Part shown: positions 43,810 through 51,881 of the stretch, in pieces
How the letters are laid out: every line of letters begins with the position of its first letter
Position numbering within the stretch: position 1 is the first letter of the stretch
Assembly (NCBI GenBank): GCA_934098395.1
Contig: CAKOOM010000002.1
Location: 232,927 to 296,926 of the forward strand
From: an uncultured Bacilli bacterium
GTDB taxonomy: Bacteria > Bacillota_I > Bacilli_A > RF39 > UBA660
Reading direction: 5' to 3'
Length of the DNA stretch: 64,000 nucleotides
Translations under genes and position numbers: made by a program
The notes under the pieces: generated by a model
What the model was told of the DNA's origin: nothing
Database searches by the model: none
What the model saw: the letters and a program-made list of their open reading frames with translations, nothing else

Positions 43810-45728
43810 TATCTTCTTATACCTCCTTCAGGCATTTCAGCAAGCTTTGCTTCTGCAAGTCTTTCTAATTTACTTTCATCACCATGTGTCCATAAAGCAT
43901 CAAAAATTGCACCAAACTCTGCTCCTAATCCTGTAACGAATCTTCTAACTTTTTCTAAATTATCATCATCTACCTGTGTTAATCCCATAGTTGTTGCATA
44001 TCTTTCAGCAGTATTTAATACTTGTATATCTCTATTGGTATAATTTCCATTTATTACATCGTCTAATGTTATTACTTGTTGATTACAAAATTCAACAAAT
44101 TCTCTTGTTATATCTTCACCTACTAATGCCCTTAACATTTCTGGACTTCCTGTTGCATAAAGCATTTTAGAAGCCATTTCCCATTTTCTAGGATCAGCAT
44201 TAGGTTTCTCACCATCATACTTACTTCTTAATGTTTCACCCTTCTTATAAGCAATATAAGAATAAATTGCTGGATGTATATTATGTTCACTTGCCCACTT
44301 TAACCAACCTTCGGTTGTTGTTTTAATATATACATGAGCAAATCTATTAAATAATGGTTCTGCTAACTGATTTGCAGCAAGTGAATCTTTCATATCATTT
44401 CCTGCTGCTACAATTCTAGCATTCTCTGGTAATTTCCAAATACCATTTACTTCTCTATCTAAAACTATATTAAACGCTATACCTTGAATACTTGGTAGTG
44501 CATTTGTTATTTCATCAAAGAATACTACATGAAGTCTATCTGGTTCCTTTTCACATTTTTCTTGTAATTTCTTAAGCCATGTTGGTGGAACATCCATCAT
44601 TTCTCCTGTTGATCCATTATATACACTTTTACCATTTAAACTTTCTGGTGTCGCATTACGAAGATATATTATTTCGCAAGTAGGATCTATTTGTTTTACT
44701 CTTGCAGATTTACCCTCTGATGAAGGACCATGCAAGAATACTGCTACACCACTTTCTATTGCTCCTCTTATGATTTCTTCTTCACTTACTTGCCCAAATT
44801 TTAAACCATAGGGGTTTCTTCTTTCAGCTTGTTTTTGTTCTTCTTCAAATTGAGCTTTTTCTTCTGGTGTCATATTTTTAACACGAGTAAATGTTACAGT
44901 TTGAGTTAAATCTCGAAGCATATATCTATCAAGATATTCTTTCATTTCTGTTCTATCAAAATCACCTTTATAATTAGTTCTTTCATCAAGAAATCTTATA
45001 CCAGAAACCAATCCTTTTTTTGAAATTAAAATTCCTGTTCTATCATCTATCAACCATTTAACCGGTGACACTTCTATCCAAACATAATCACCATTTCTAT
45101 ATTCAATGCCATTTGAAAGCTTGAATTTTTTGTCACAAAAATAAGAGTTAGCTTTTATGCGAATATATCTCTTTCCATAATATTCGTATTCTTCATAAGT
45201 TACAGGTTTAAATCCTGTATCAAAGTCTTTATAGTCTACAGAATCAAATGTGTAACTTTTTCCCGTTTTATTCATTCCTCTATTATATTCTGACTCTAGT
45301 ATATTTTGCATTCTTAAATCAGCGGCGTTTTGAGGATATTCTCCATATTCTACTTCTTCTGTTCCATTGTATCCCCTCACTCTATTTTGAGAGATTTGGG
45401 AAAAAATTATAGAAGATTTCAAAGCTGGGCGAACAGCAATATGGCGGCAAAACTCACGTTGACTGCGCCTACGACCATTCTCATCGACCACGCGAACATC
45501 TTTACGGTCATCATCAGATCTAGTCCAAAACCAACTAGTTCTACCAGTTAAAGATCTATCTTCATCTATATTATAATCAGTATTTTCACATAAATAACTA
45601 CCTGTTAAAATACATAAATCTGTAATTGCGGCTTTTATTCCATATTTTCTAATTACATCTAATTGAGGTTCACTACTGTTTCCCAAAATTTGTCCTTCAG
45701 ATAATAAAGTTAAATCTTGACTATTCAT
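43809..45728 (-). CDS. MoxR-type AAA+ ATPase with N-terminal lectin-like/DUF6273-like sensor
   Basis: 639 aa from the ATG at 45728, with GGTGAT 7 bases away; GTG and ATG codons further upstream lie in or before that site. Residues about 60-110 resemble the end of a C-type-lectin/DUF6273 fold (SWFWTRSDDDRKDVRVV then AVRPAL); 125-280 resemble the DUF6273 beginning (VEYGEYPQ; VKWLIDDRTGILIS). The AAA+ domain follows: Walker A HGPSSEGKSARV (about 333-344), Walker B HVVFFDEITNA, sensor-1 IVAAGND, Arg finger EPLFNRFAHVYI. First gene of the module. The 45425-45539 stretch is unusually GC-rich. The domain order (variable part first) looks permuted. A ligand-gated remodelling ATPase is the best inference. 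Confidence 0.8.
   Translation of the reverse strand: MNSQDLTLLSEGQILGNSSEPQLDVIRKYGIKAAITDLCILTGSYLCENTDYNIDEDRSLTGRTSWFWTRSDDDRKDVRVVDENGRRRSQREFCRHIAVRPALKSSIIFSQISQNRVRGYNGTEEVEYGEYPQNAADLRMQNILESEYNRGMNKTGKSYTFDSVDYKDFDTGFKPVTYEEYEYYGKRYIRIKANSYFCDKKFKLSNGIEYRNGDYVWIEVSPVKWLIDDRTGILISKKGLVSGIRFLDERTNYKGDFDRTEMKEYLDRYMLRDLTQTVTFTRVKNMTPEEKAQFEEEQKQAERRNPYGLKFGQVSEEEIIRGAIESGVAVFLHGPSSEGKSARVKQIDPTCEIIYLRNATPESLNGKSVYNGSTGEMMDVPPTWLKKLQEKCEKEPDRLHVVFFDEITNALPSIQGIAFNIVLDREVNGIWKLPENARIVAAGNDMKDSLAANQLAEPLFNRFAHVYIKTTTEGWLKWASEHNIHPAIYSYIAYKKGETLRSKYDGEKPNADPRKWEMASKMLYATGSPEMLRALVGEDITREFVEFCNQQVITLDDVINGNYTNRDIQVLNTAERYATTMGLTQVDDDNLEKVRRFVTGLGAEFGAIFDALWTHGDESKLERLAEAKLAEMPEGGIRR
45425..45539 (-). 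other. candidate retroelement-type variable region in the ATPase
   Basis: 115-base island; 58 of 120 bases in 45421-45540 are G or C, against about 30% around it. It encodes TRSDDD...VRVVDENGRRR...VRPAL, with CGN, GAT/GAC, TGC, AGT, CAT and CAA codons replacing the usual AT-rich set. The fixed skeleton (VRVV...NG...VRP) is what lectin-fold variable regions keep. No template repeat or reverse transcriptase gene is in the window, so this is an inference from composition and fold. Confidence 0.5.
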
Positions 45729-45968
45729 TTTAATCATCACCACAATTATATTTTACCATAAATATAATGATTAAGTAAAGTAAGTAAATATTAATTTAAA
45801 TTTAATAAATATTAATTATTTGGAATGCTTTAAGTATAGTAATTGAAAAACTGTTATATTATTTATGTGGATAATTGTAGATTATTAAATATTCTCAATA
45901 AATTTGTTTGGATTTTGAATTAATTAATTTTATTGTTTAAAAAAACTTTACAAAAAACATGTAAAGTT
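45729..45968. other. 240-base intergenic region, AT-rich
   Basis: Holds the tsaD terminator (below) and a weak promoter candidate for the MoxR module (TAAAAT at 45750-45755 on the minus strand with a poor TTACTT -35). No coding frame, tRNA or template-repeat-like copy of the GC-rich islands is seen in it. Confidence 0.5.
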
Positions 45969-45970
45969 TT
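45942..45970 (-). terminator. terminator of the tsaE-tsaD operon
   Basis: A 10-bp stem (45942-45951 with 45961-45970), 9-base loop, followed by T-rich sequence on the minus strand; it overlaps the tsaD stop. Confidence 0.75.
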
Positions 45971-46982
45971 ATTTTTCATTATATAGTGAATCTACGGCGA
46001 CGGCATTTTGTTCTAGATTACCTATTATACCTTTTTGATATGCATAATAGGCAGCTGCGCCGATCATTGCAGCATTATCAGTGCAGTATTCGATTCTTGG
46101 ATATCGAAAATCGATGTTTTCTAAAGATGTAGCTTCGGATAATTTTTCTCTTAGATAGCTATTGGCAGCAACACCACCTGCTAATAAAAGATTTTCAACA
46201 CCATATTCTTGGATGGCTTTCATTGTTTTTTTAACAATAATATGAACTACTCTATCTTGAAAAGACTTACACATATCTTCAACGCGAATAGGATTTCCTC
46301 TTTGTTCTTCATTATGAACTAAGTTTACTACGGCTGATTTAATTCCACTAAAACTAAAATTATAACTATCATCATCTAGTGGCATTGGTAGATCGTAGGT
46401 ATCTTTTCCTAATTTGGATAACTTGTCTACTTTAGGTCCTCCAGGATAATCAAGATGACAAATTTTAGCTACTTTGTCGTAGGCTTCTCCAACGGCATCA
46501 TCTAATGTTGAACCAATTCTTTTAAATGAGTAATCTTCTTTCATATAGACAAGATCGGTATGGCCTCCAGACACGACTAAGGCAATTAATGGAAATGATA
46601 ATCTTTTTTCTAAATTATTAGCATAAATATGACCGGCAATATGATGAACTGGAATTAGAGGTTTTCCGGTTACTAGAGATATTGTCTTAGCACATTGAAG
46701 GCCTATTAATAATGAACCGATTAATCCAGGACCATAAGTTACTCCGATAATATCTATTTCGTCCATAGTCATTTTACTTCTTTGAAATAATTCGTCTAGC
46801 ACGATTGTAATGTTTTCAATGTGACTACGACTAGCTATTTCGGGAACTACTCCGCCAAATTCTTTATGAATATCGATTTGAGTATTAGTTACTGTACATA
46901 TTTCTTCGATACCATTTTTGATAATACTCATGCTAGTTTCGTCACATGATGATTCGATTGCTAAGCAATATATATCTTTCAT
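45969..46982 (-). CDS. tsaD: tRNA N6-threonylcarbamoyladenosine synthase subunit TsaD
   Basis: 337 aa. Transfers the threonylcarbamoyl group to A37 of ANN-reading tRNAs. ASKHA fold with ESSCDETSMS at the start, metal-binding H-x3-H in PVHHIAGHIYANN, VSGGHTDL, and LAGGVAANSYLREK. Works with TsaB and TsaE encoded upstream in the same operon. GAGGTGA site. Confidence 0.97.
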   Translation of the reverse strand: MKDIYCLAIESSCDETSMSIIKNGIEEICTVTNTQIDIHKEFGGVVPEIASRSHIENITIVLDELFQRSKMTMDEIDIIGVTYGPGLIGSLLIGLQCAKTISLVTGKPLIPVHHIAGHIYANNLEKRLSFPLIALVVSGGHTDLVYMKEDYSFKRIGSTLDDAVGEAYDKVAKICHLDYPGGPKVDKLSKLGKDTYDLPMPLDDDSYNFSFSGIKSAVVNLVHNEEQRGNPIRVEDMCKSFQDRVVHIIVKKTMKAIQEYGVENLLLAGGVAANSYLREKLSEATSLENIDFRYPRIEYCTDNAAMIGAAAYYAYQKGIIGNLEQNAVAVDSLYNEK

Positions 46983-47000
46983 ATTGTCACCTCTTTATAT

Positions 47001-47354
47001 TTACATTATTTGTTTTTCCATTAATATACCATCTTCATCGCCATAATAATATTTTCTTAGGGCTACTTCACGAAAACCAAACTTTTTATATAAGTTTTTA
47101 GCTATTTCGTTACTTACTCTAACTTCTAGAGTTATATTTATTACTCTTAAGTTAATAGCTTCATTTACTAGATAAGCCATTAATTTAGTACCTATTCCCT
47201 GTCCTCTTGATTCGATATTTACTTGAACGTTATCTATTTCAATACGATCATATATTAGAGAGTATTCAAGAAAACCAAGAGAAATATCGTCTTCGTAATA
47301 TTCGATTCTTCTTCCAAAGGGATTGGAGGTAGATGTATCAATTTCTTTTATCAT
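47001..47354 (-). CDS. rimI: GNAT N-acetyltransferase, RimI-like
   Basis: 117 aa. GNAT acetyl-CoA motif SRGQGIGTKLMAYL and C-terminal AKNLYKKFGF. In the tsaB-rimI-tsaD arrangement this gene is usually ribosomal S18 alanine N-acetyltransferase. It is shorter than typical RimI (about 150 aa), so another substrate is possible. Start overlaps the tsaB stop region. Confidence 0.75.
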   Translation of the reverse strand: MIKEIDTSTSNPFGRRIEYYEDDISLGFLEYSLIYDRIEIDNVQVNIESRGQGIGTKLMAYLVNEAINLRVINITLEVRVSNEIAKNLYKKFGFREVALRKYYYGDEDGILMEKQIM

Positions 47355-47977
47355 TAATGCTTGTCCTCAATGGCTTGTGGTTGTTTTAAATAGTTTGGTA
47401 GTAATTTATGGTAATTAATTTTTTCTTTGTCTTGATAATAATTAATTATCTTTAATATATCTAAGTTTACTTTATTTATTTTATAATCTTCGATAGTACT
47501 ATTGCTTTCTCCGATTATATATGGATTATATTCACTTAATAATGAAATTAATTTTGTTTTATTAACAAACTCTTCGTCTTTAACTATATTATATTTTTCA
47601 TCAAATATAGCGACATAATAGTTTGTTTTGTTAGCAGGAATAATACTCATAACTAGTCCGGAATAATTAGTACTTAAAGCCATAGCTTTTAATGATGATA
47701 CAGGTGTTATATACTTGTTTATTAAATAGCCATATGTTTTTGCAATGGTTACACCAATTCTTAGACCAGTAAATGATCCAGGACCGTTTACTACATAAAT
47801 ATTATCAATATCAAAGGCATTAATATGAGCTTCATCTAAAGCTTTTCTTACAAAGCTTGTGGCATAAATTGAATGCATATTAGGAATATCTTTTTGAATT
47901 AAAGATAGTATTTTATTATCTTTAACAACAGAAATAGATACACTCACTAGAGATGTATCTATAAATAAACTTATCAT
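47354..47977 (-). CDS. tsaB: tRNA threonylcarbamoyladenosine biosynthesis protein TsaB
   Basis: 207 aa. ASKHA-fold scaffold partner of TsaD: IDTSLVSVSISVV at the start, VVNGPGSFTGLRIGV in the middle. Lacks the metal site, as in the family. Starts in an ATGA overlap with the tsaE stop, showing TGA is a stop codon here. Confidence 0.94.
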   Translation of the reverse strand: MISLFIDTSLVSVSISVVKDNKILSLIQKDIPNMHSIYATSFVRKALDEAHINAFDIDNIYVVNGPGSFTGLRIGVTIAKTYGYLINKYITPVSSLKAMALSTNYSGLVMSIIPANKTNYYVAIFDEKYNIVKDEEFVNKTKLISLLSEYNPYIIGESNSTIEDYKINKVNLDILKIINYYQDKEKINYHKLLPNYLKQPQAIEDKH

Positions 47978-48423
47978 AAAATGTCCTCACAAACTCTTTG
48001 ATATTCTTCACCATAAGGTTTAAGAATTAATACTCTAGTATTTTCATCTATTACTTTAAATTTAATATCTAATCTTTCTTCAGGTAGATAATCTTCGATT
48101 AGATCTGCCCATTCGATAATTGTTACGCCACCTTTTTCAAAATATTCTTCAATTCCTAGGGATTCGACATTGTTATCTACACGATAAACATCCATGTGAT
48201 ACAAAGGAAGTTCTCCATTATATTCCTTTATTATATTGAAGGTTGAGGATGTTACGTCATCTATTCCCATAGCATGACCAAATGCCTTTGCAAACACTGT
48301 TTTTCCACTACCTAATTCTCCATATAAACAAATAACCATATTTGGAAATTTTTCTGATTCAATATTTTGTGCTAAATATACGGTATCTTCTTCATTATGC
48401 ATAGTTACTTTGTATTCTTCCAT
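47974..48423 (-). CDS. tsaE: tRNA threonylcarbamoyladenosine biosynthesis ATPase TsaE
   Basis: 149 aa. P-loop LYGELGSGKTVFAKAF, switch STFNIIKEY, and HMDVYRV...EWADLI motifs. Energises the TsaBD complex between turnovers. First gene of the operon. Confidence 0.95.
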   Translation of the reverse strand: MEEYKVTMHNEEDTVYLAQNIESEKFPNMVICLYGELGSGKTVFAKAFGHAMGIDDVTSSTFNIIKEYNGELPLYHMDVYRVDNNVESLGIEEYFEKGGVTIIEWADLIEDYLPEERLDIKFKVIDENTRVLILKPYGEEYQRVCEDIL

Positions 48424-48452
48424 TATTATTCTTCCTTTCTTACTGCTTATTA

Positions 48453-48482
48453 ATTATATCAAATATTAATATGTAATTTCAA
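48453..48482 (-). promoter_or_regulatory. promoter of the tsaE operon
   Basis: Minus strand TTGAAA (48477-48482), 18-base spacer, TATAAT (48453-48458) preceded by TGA. About 30 bases before the tsaE start. Confidence 0.7.
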
Positions 48483-48544
48483 TACTTTTATTGAAATTTT
48501 AACTATGTTAAGATAATTATAACAAATAAATATATTTATGTAAA

Positions 48545-49312
48545 TTAATTTGAATTACTTTGTAAAATGATATCAGTATTAATATATTTGAATAAATAAT
48601 CGTTATCTAGATATAATGTATTTTTATTATCTATTATAAAAAATAGTTCTTTAGATAGTTCAGAATTATTAGTTAAATAGGTTTCTTTAGTATATTTTAA
48701 TTTAGTTTTGTTATCTATTAATTCAATGTTACCTATTGATTTATCAGAGAAAATAATATTTTTAGTTTTAATATCCGTTATATATATTTCTAATTTAGCG
48801 GTATTTGAATCAGAATTATATCCTGTTTGAAGGGATATGTTATAATTATATTCTTTGTTTTTATTGGATAGTTTATAGGCGGTATTTAAGTTTATTATTT
48901 CTGAATCTGTTAGATTTAATTTGTTACAATAATTACCAAAGCTATATTCATAATATATATTAGTATATATTAAATAGTTTTTTATTTGATATTTTTTGAT
49001 AGTAAAATCTAGGTTATTGTTGTAGTAATAAGTAGTATTATTGCAATTTATTTTGGTATAACTAGATAATTCTTTTTGAATTAATTTATTAATTTTTTTT
49101 GATGACTGAATACTGGTGGTCCTTAGATTTAGTTTGTTTTGATAGTCTTGTTTTGTTAAAAATGAATATTTAGGAATAACTAATTCGATGGTTTGACTGC
49201 CATTTTCCATATCATATATGACGTTTGCTGTTTCTCTTTTTACAGGTAATAATTTTGGAATTATTATTAATAGAATAATAATTGTTAGAACTATGGTTAT
49301 TATTTTTTTCAT
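48545..49312 (-). CDS. exported/membrane-anchored hypothetical protein
   Basis: 255 aa from the ATG at 49312 (AAAGGAGAG, 5-base spacing); the longer frame to 49345 is not needed. One N-terminal hydrophobic helix (about 2-22), then an Asn/Tyr/Thr-rich extracytoplasmic domain with two Cys. Not recognised. Beta-rich by pattern. Separated from rplQ by a terminator, so it is transcribed alone. Confidence 0.55.
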   Translation of the reverse strand: MKKIITIVLTIIILLIIIPKLLPVKRETANVIYDMENGSQTIELVIPKYSFLTKQDYQNKLNLRTTSIQSSKKINKLIQKELSSYTKINCNNTTYYYNNNLDFTIKKYQIKNYLIYTNIYYEYSFGNYCNKLNLTDSEIINLNTAYKLSNKNKEYNYNISLQTGYNSDSNTAKLEIYITDIKTKNIIFSDKSIGNIELIDNKTKLKYTKETYLTNNSELSKELFFIIDNKNTLYLDNDYLFKYINTDIILQSNSN

Positions 49313-49346
49313 ATGACTCTCCTTTACTTTATTATAAAGTATCATA

Positions 49347-49372
49347 ATAAAAAAAACAATAATTTCTTATTG
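49347..49372 (-). terminator. terminator of the S10-spc-alpha cluster
   Basis: A 6-bp stem (49357-49362 with 49367-49372), 4-base loop, then about nine T on the minus strand, 14 bases after rplQ. Confidence 0.75.
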
Positions 49373-49385
49373 CTTTTCTTGTTAA

Positions 49386-49727
49386 TTAAACTAATTCTAA
49401 GATAACTAATAGAGCGTTATCTCCTTTTCTTTCTTTATATTTTACAATTCTTGTGTATCCACCATTTCTTTCTTTATAACGTGGAGCTAATTCATTGAAT
49501 ACTTTTGATACGCAAGCTTCATCATTATGTAAGAAAGCTAAGGCTAATCTACGAGATACTAAAGAGCCATTTTTACCATATGTTATCATTTTATCAAAAC
49601 ATTTTCTTACTTCTTTAGCTCTATCTTGTGTTGTAACAATTCTTTCGTTTTCAATAAGTTGTTTTGTTAATGTAGCCAACATACTTCTTCTATGTTTATT
49701 ATCTCTTCCTAATTTTCTGTATGCCAT
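49386..49727 (-). CDS. rplQ: 50S ribosomal protein L17
   Basis: 113 aa, typical bacterial length. Starts AYRKLGRDNKHRRSMLA and ends with NGGYTRIVKYKERKGDNA, the L17 signature. Lies near the peptide exit tunnel of the 50S subunit. Last gene of the ribosomal cluster, 18 bases after rpoA. Confidence 0.97.
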   Translation of the reverse strand: MAYRKLGRDNKHRRSMLATLTKQLIENERIVTTQDRAKEVRKCFDKMITYGKNGSLVSRRLALAFLHNDEACVSKVFNELAPRYKERNGGYTRIVKYKERKGDNALLVILELV

Positions 49728-49745
49728 TTTTTGTTCCTCCTTTTA

Positions 49746-50699
49746 TTAGTCTTCAGATCTGAAACTTAATCCCATATCTTTTACTTTATCCATAACTTCT
49801 TTAAGTGATTTTTTACCTAAGTTTCTGATTTTCATCATTTCGTTTTCACTCTTATCTACTAAGTTTTTAAGTGTTAGGATACCTGCTCTTTTTAAGCAGT
49901 TATATGCTCTTACTGATAGGTCTAAGTCATCGATTGAAGTTTCTAGTATTTTAACGTTTGGATCTTCAACTTTTGCGATCATTAATCCTGTTTCATCAGC
50001 TATTTCGTTTAAGTTTACTAATATTTGGAAATGTTCTATTAGTATTCTTGAACCTAGAGCTATTGCTTCTTCTGGAGTGATAGAACCGTTAGTCCATACT
50101 TCCATAATTAATTTATCGTAGTGATCGTTTTGACCTACTCTAGCAGGTTCTACTTCATAATTAATTCTTTCGATTGGGGCATATGAACTATCGATTGCTA
50201 TAACGTTCATTTTGTTTTTGTCAAATAATTTTTTGTTTTCTTCAGCTCTTACATAACCTCTTCCTGATGAGATTGTCATTTCAATATTAATTGATCCACC
50301 TTCAGCAAGGTTACATATTACTAAATCTGGGTTGAAAATTTCGATATCAGCATCTTTTTCAATGTCAGCGGCAGTTACTGGACCTTCAGTGTTTTTAGAT
50401 AATCTTAATATTTTTGTATAGTCATCTGAATGATTCTTTAAGACAATACTTTTAATATTTAAGACAATAGCTGTGACATCTTCGATTACACCATCAATTT
50501 TTTGGAATTCATGAGCTACGCCATCAATTTTGATACTGGTAATTGCATCACCTGGTAAACTTGATAACATTACTCTTCTTAGAGCGTTTCCTAATGTAGT
50601 TCCGAATCCTCTTTCTAATGGTTCTATTTCAAATTTTCCATAAAAATTATCTCTTACATATTCTTTTACTTTATATTCTGGTTTTTCAAATTTTAACAT
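49746..50699 (-). CDS. rpoA: RNA polymerase alpha subunit
   Basis: 317 aa. N-terminal dimerisation domain (GFGTTLGNALRRVMLSSLPG) and C-terminal DNA-binding domain with helix-hairpin-helix (LDLSVRAYNCLKRAGI; RNLGKKSLKEV). Full length and intact. Contacts UP elements and activators. Between rpsK and rplQ as usual. Confidence 0.98.
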   Translation of the reverse strand: MLKFEKPEYKVKEYVRDNFYGKFEIEPLERGFGTTLGNALRRVMLSSLPGDAITSIKIDGVAHEFQKIDGVIEDVTAIVLNIKSIVLKNHSDDYTKILRLSKNTEGPVTAADIEKDADIEIFNPDLVICNLAEGGSINIEMTISSGRGYVRAEENKKLFDKNKMNVIAIDSSYAPIERINYEVEPARVGQNDHYDKLIMEVWTNGSITPEEAIALGSRILIEHFQILVNLNEIADETGLMIAKVEDPNVKILETSIDDLDLSVRAYNCLKRAGILTLKNLVDKSENEMMKIRNLGKKSLKEVMDKVKDMGLSFRSED

Positions 50700-50718
50700 T
50701 TAACACACTCCCTTTCTT

Positions 50719-51108
50719 TTATCCACGACGTTTTTTTGGTGGACGGCATCCGTTATGTGGAATTGGTGTTACATCGGTAATTGATTTTACTTCTAATCCT
50801 GCAGTTGCTAGTGCTCTTATTGCTGATTCTCTTCCAGCACCTAATCCTTTTACAGATACATCAACAGTTTTCATACCTGCATCAGCTGCAGCTTTTCCAG
50901 CTTTTTCAGCAGCCATTCCTGCTGCGAATGGTGTAGATTTTTTACTACCTTTTATTCCCATTGTTCCTGCTGAAGCCCAACTAATTGCATTACCTTCAAT
51001 ATCAGTAATAGTAATTACTGTGTTGTTGAAGGTTGTATGAATGTGAACAACACCATGTGGAACATTTTTCTTAACTTTACGTTTTCTAGCGTTATATGTT
51101 TTTCCCAT
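50719..51108 (-). CDS. rpsK: 30S ribosomal protein S11
   Basis: 129 aa. HIHTTFNNTVITITD and IPHNGCRPPKKRR signatures. Platform protein of the 30S subunit. Confidence 0.98.
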   Translation of the reverse strand: MGKTYNARKRKVKKNVPHGVVHIHTTFNNTVITITDIEGNAISWASAGTMGIKGSKKSTPFAAGMAAEKAGKAAADAGMKTVDVSVKGLGAGRESAIRALATAGLEVKSITDVTPIPHNGCRPPKKRRG

Positions 51109-51129
51109 ATAAATATCCTCCTTTTATAA

Positions 51130-51498
51130 TTAAGCTTTCTTCTTATTAGCTACGACTTTTCCTTTACCCTTACGAGTTCTAGCATTTCTGTTAGTTCTTT
51201 GTCCTCTTACTGGTAAGCCTTTTTTATGTCTAGTTCCTTCATAAGAATTAATTTCCATCTTAGTTTTGATGTTCATGTTAACTTCTCTTCTTAAGTCACC
51301 TTCAACAGTATGATTTTCAAGTTCTTTTCTAATACTTGCTAATTCTTGTTCTGTTAGATCTTTTGCTTTTTTATTTAAGTCAACATTTGCAGCAGTTAAG
51401 ATTTGTTTTGATAATTTTCTTCCTATACCATAGATATAAGTTAAAGAAATTTCAATTCTTTTGTCGTTTGGTATATCAATACCTTTAATTCTTGCCAT
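51130..51498 (-). CDS. rpsM: 30S ribosomal protein S13
   Basis: 122 aa. ARIKGIDIPNDKRIEISLTY start, RRHKKGLPVRGQRT-type core (TRHKKGLPVRGQRTNRNART), basic tail. Head of the 30S subunit, contacts the P-site tRNA. Confidence 0.98.
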   Translation of the reverse strand: MARIKGIDIPNDKRIEISLTYIYGIGRKLSKQILTAANVDLNKKAKDLTEQELASIRKELENHTVEGDLRREVNMNIKTKMEINSYEGTRHKKGLPVRGQRTNRNARTRKGKGKVVANKKKA

Positions 51499-51515
51499 TT
51501 AATTTTCCTCCTAAA

Positions 51516-51629
51516 TTAACCTTGTTTTTGTTTGTGTTTTGGATTTTCACAAATAACCATTACTTTTCCTTTACGTTTAATTACTTTGCATTTTTCACAT
51601 ATAGGTTTAACTGAAGCTCTAACTTTCAT
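51516..51629 (-). CDS. rpmJ: 50S ribosomal protein L36
   Basis: 37 aa. ATG at 51629 with an AGGAGG-type site, TAA at 51516. Sequence starts [20 protein letters not shown] and continues with a C...H pair, giving the Cys3-His zinc ribbon (zinc-binding form). Position between infA and rpsM is standard. Confidence 0.96.
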
Positions 51630-51662
51630 AAAATTTCCTCCTATTTCTTCTCGATTTAGTGA

Positions 51663-51881
51663 TTATTTCTTGTTGTATACGATACGCCCATGTGTTAGAT
51701 CATATGGTGATAATTCTACAACAACAGTATCACCTGGTAGAATACGTATATTATTTACGCGCATTTTACCAGAAACATGGGCTTCTACTATGTGTCCTCC
51801 TTCAAGTTCAACTTTAAAGAATCCTCCTTTGATTAAGTCAATGACTTTTCCTTGGGCTTCTATAATATTGCTCTTACTCAA
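51663..51881 (-). CDS. infA: translation initiation factor IF-1
   Basis: 72 aa if the TTG at 51881 is used, exactly the family length (SKSNIIEAQGKVID start). The ATG at 51890 immediately abuts the AGGAG site, so TTG is preferred (8-base spacing). OB fold: FKVELEGGHIVEAHVSGKMR, PGDTVVVELSPYDL. Overlaps map by 8 bases. Confidence 0.93.
   Translation of the reverse strand: MSKSNIIEAQGKVIDLIKGGFFKVELEGGHIVEAHVSGKMRVNNIRILPGDTVVVELSPYDLTHGRIVYNKK

Noticed and set aside
45330..45551. Plus-strand ORF across the GC-rich island
   Set aside because: Shadow of the ATPase frame; the island simply has fewer stop codons because of its composition.
48470..48502. Inverted repeat upstream of the tsaE promoter as a terminator for the 255-aa gene
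   Set aside because: The stem is AT-only and no T-run follows on the minus strand; it also overlaps the -35 of the tsaE promoter.
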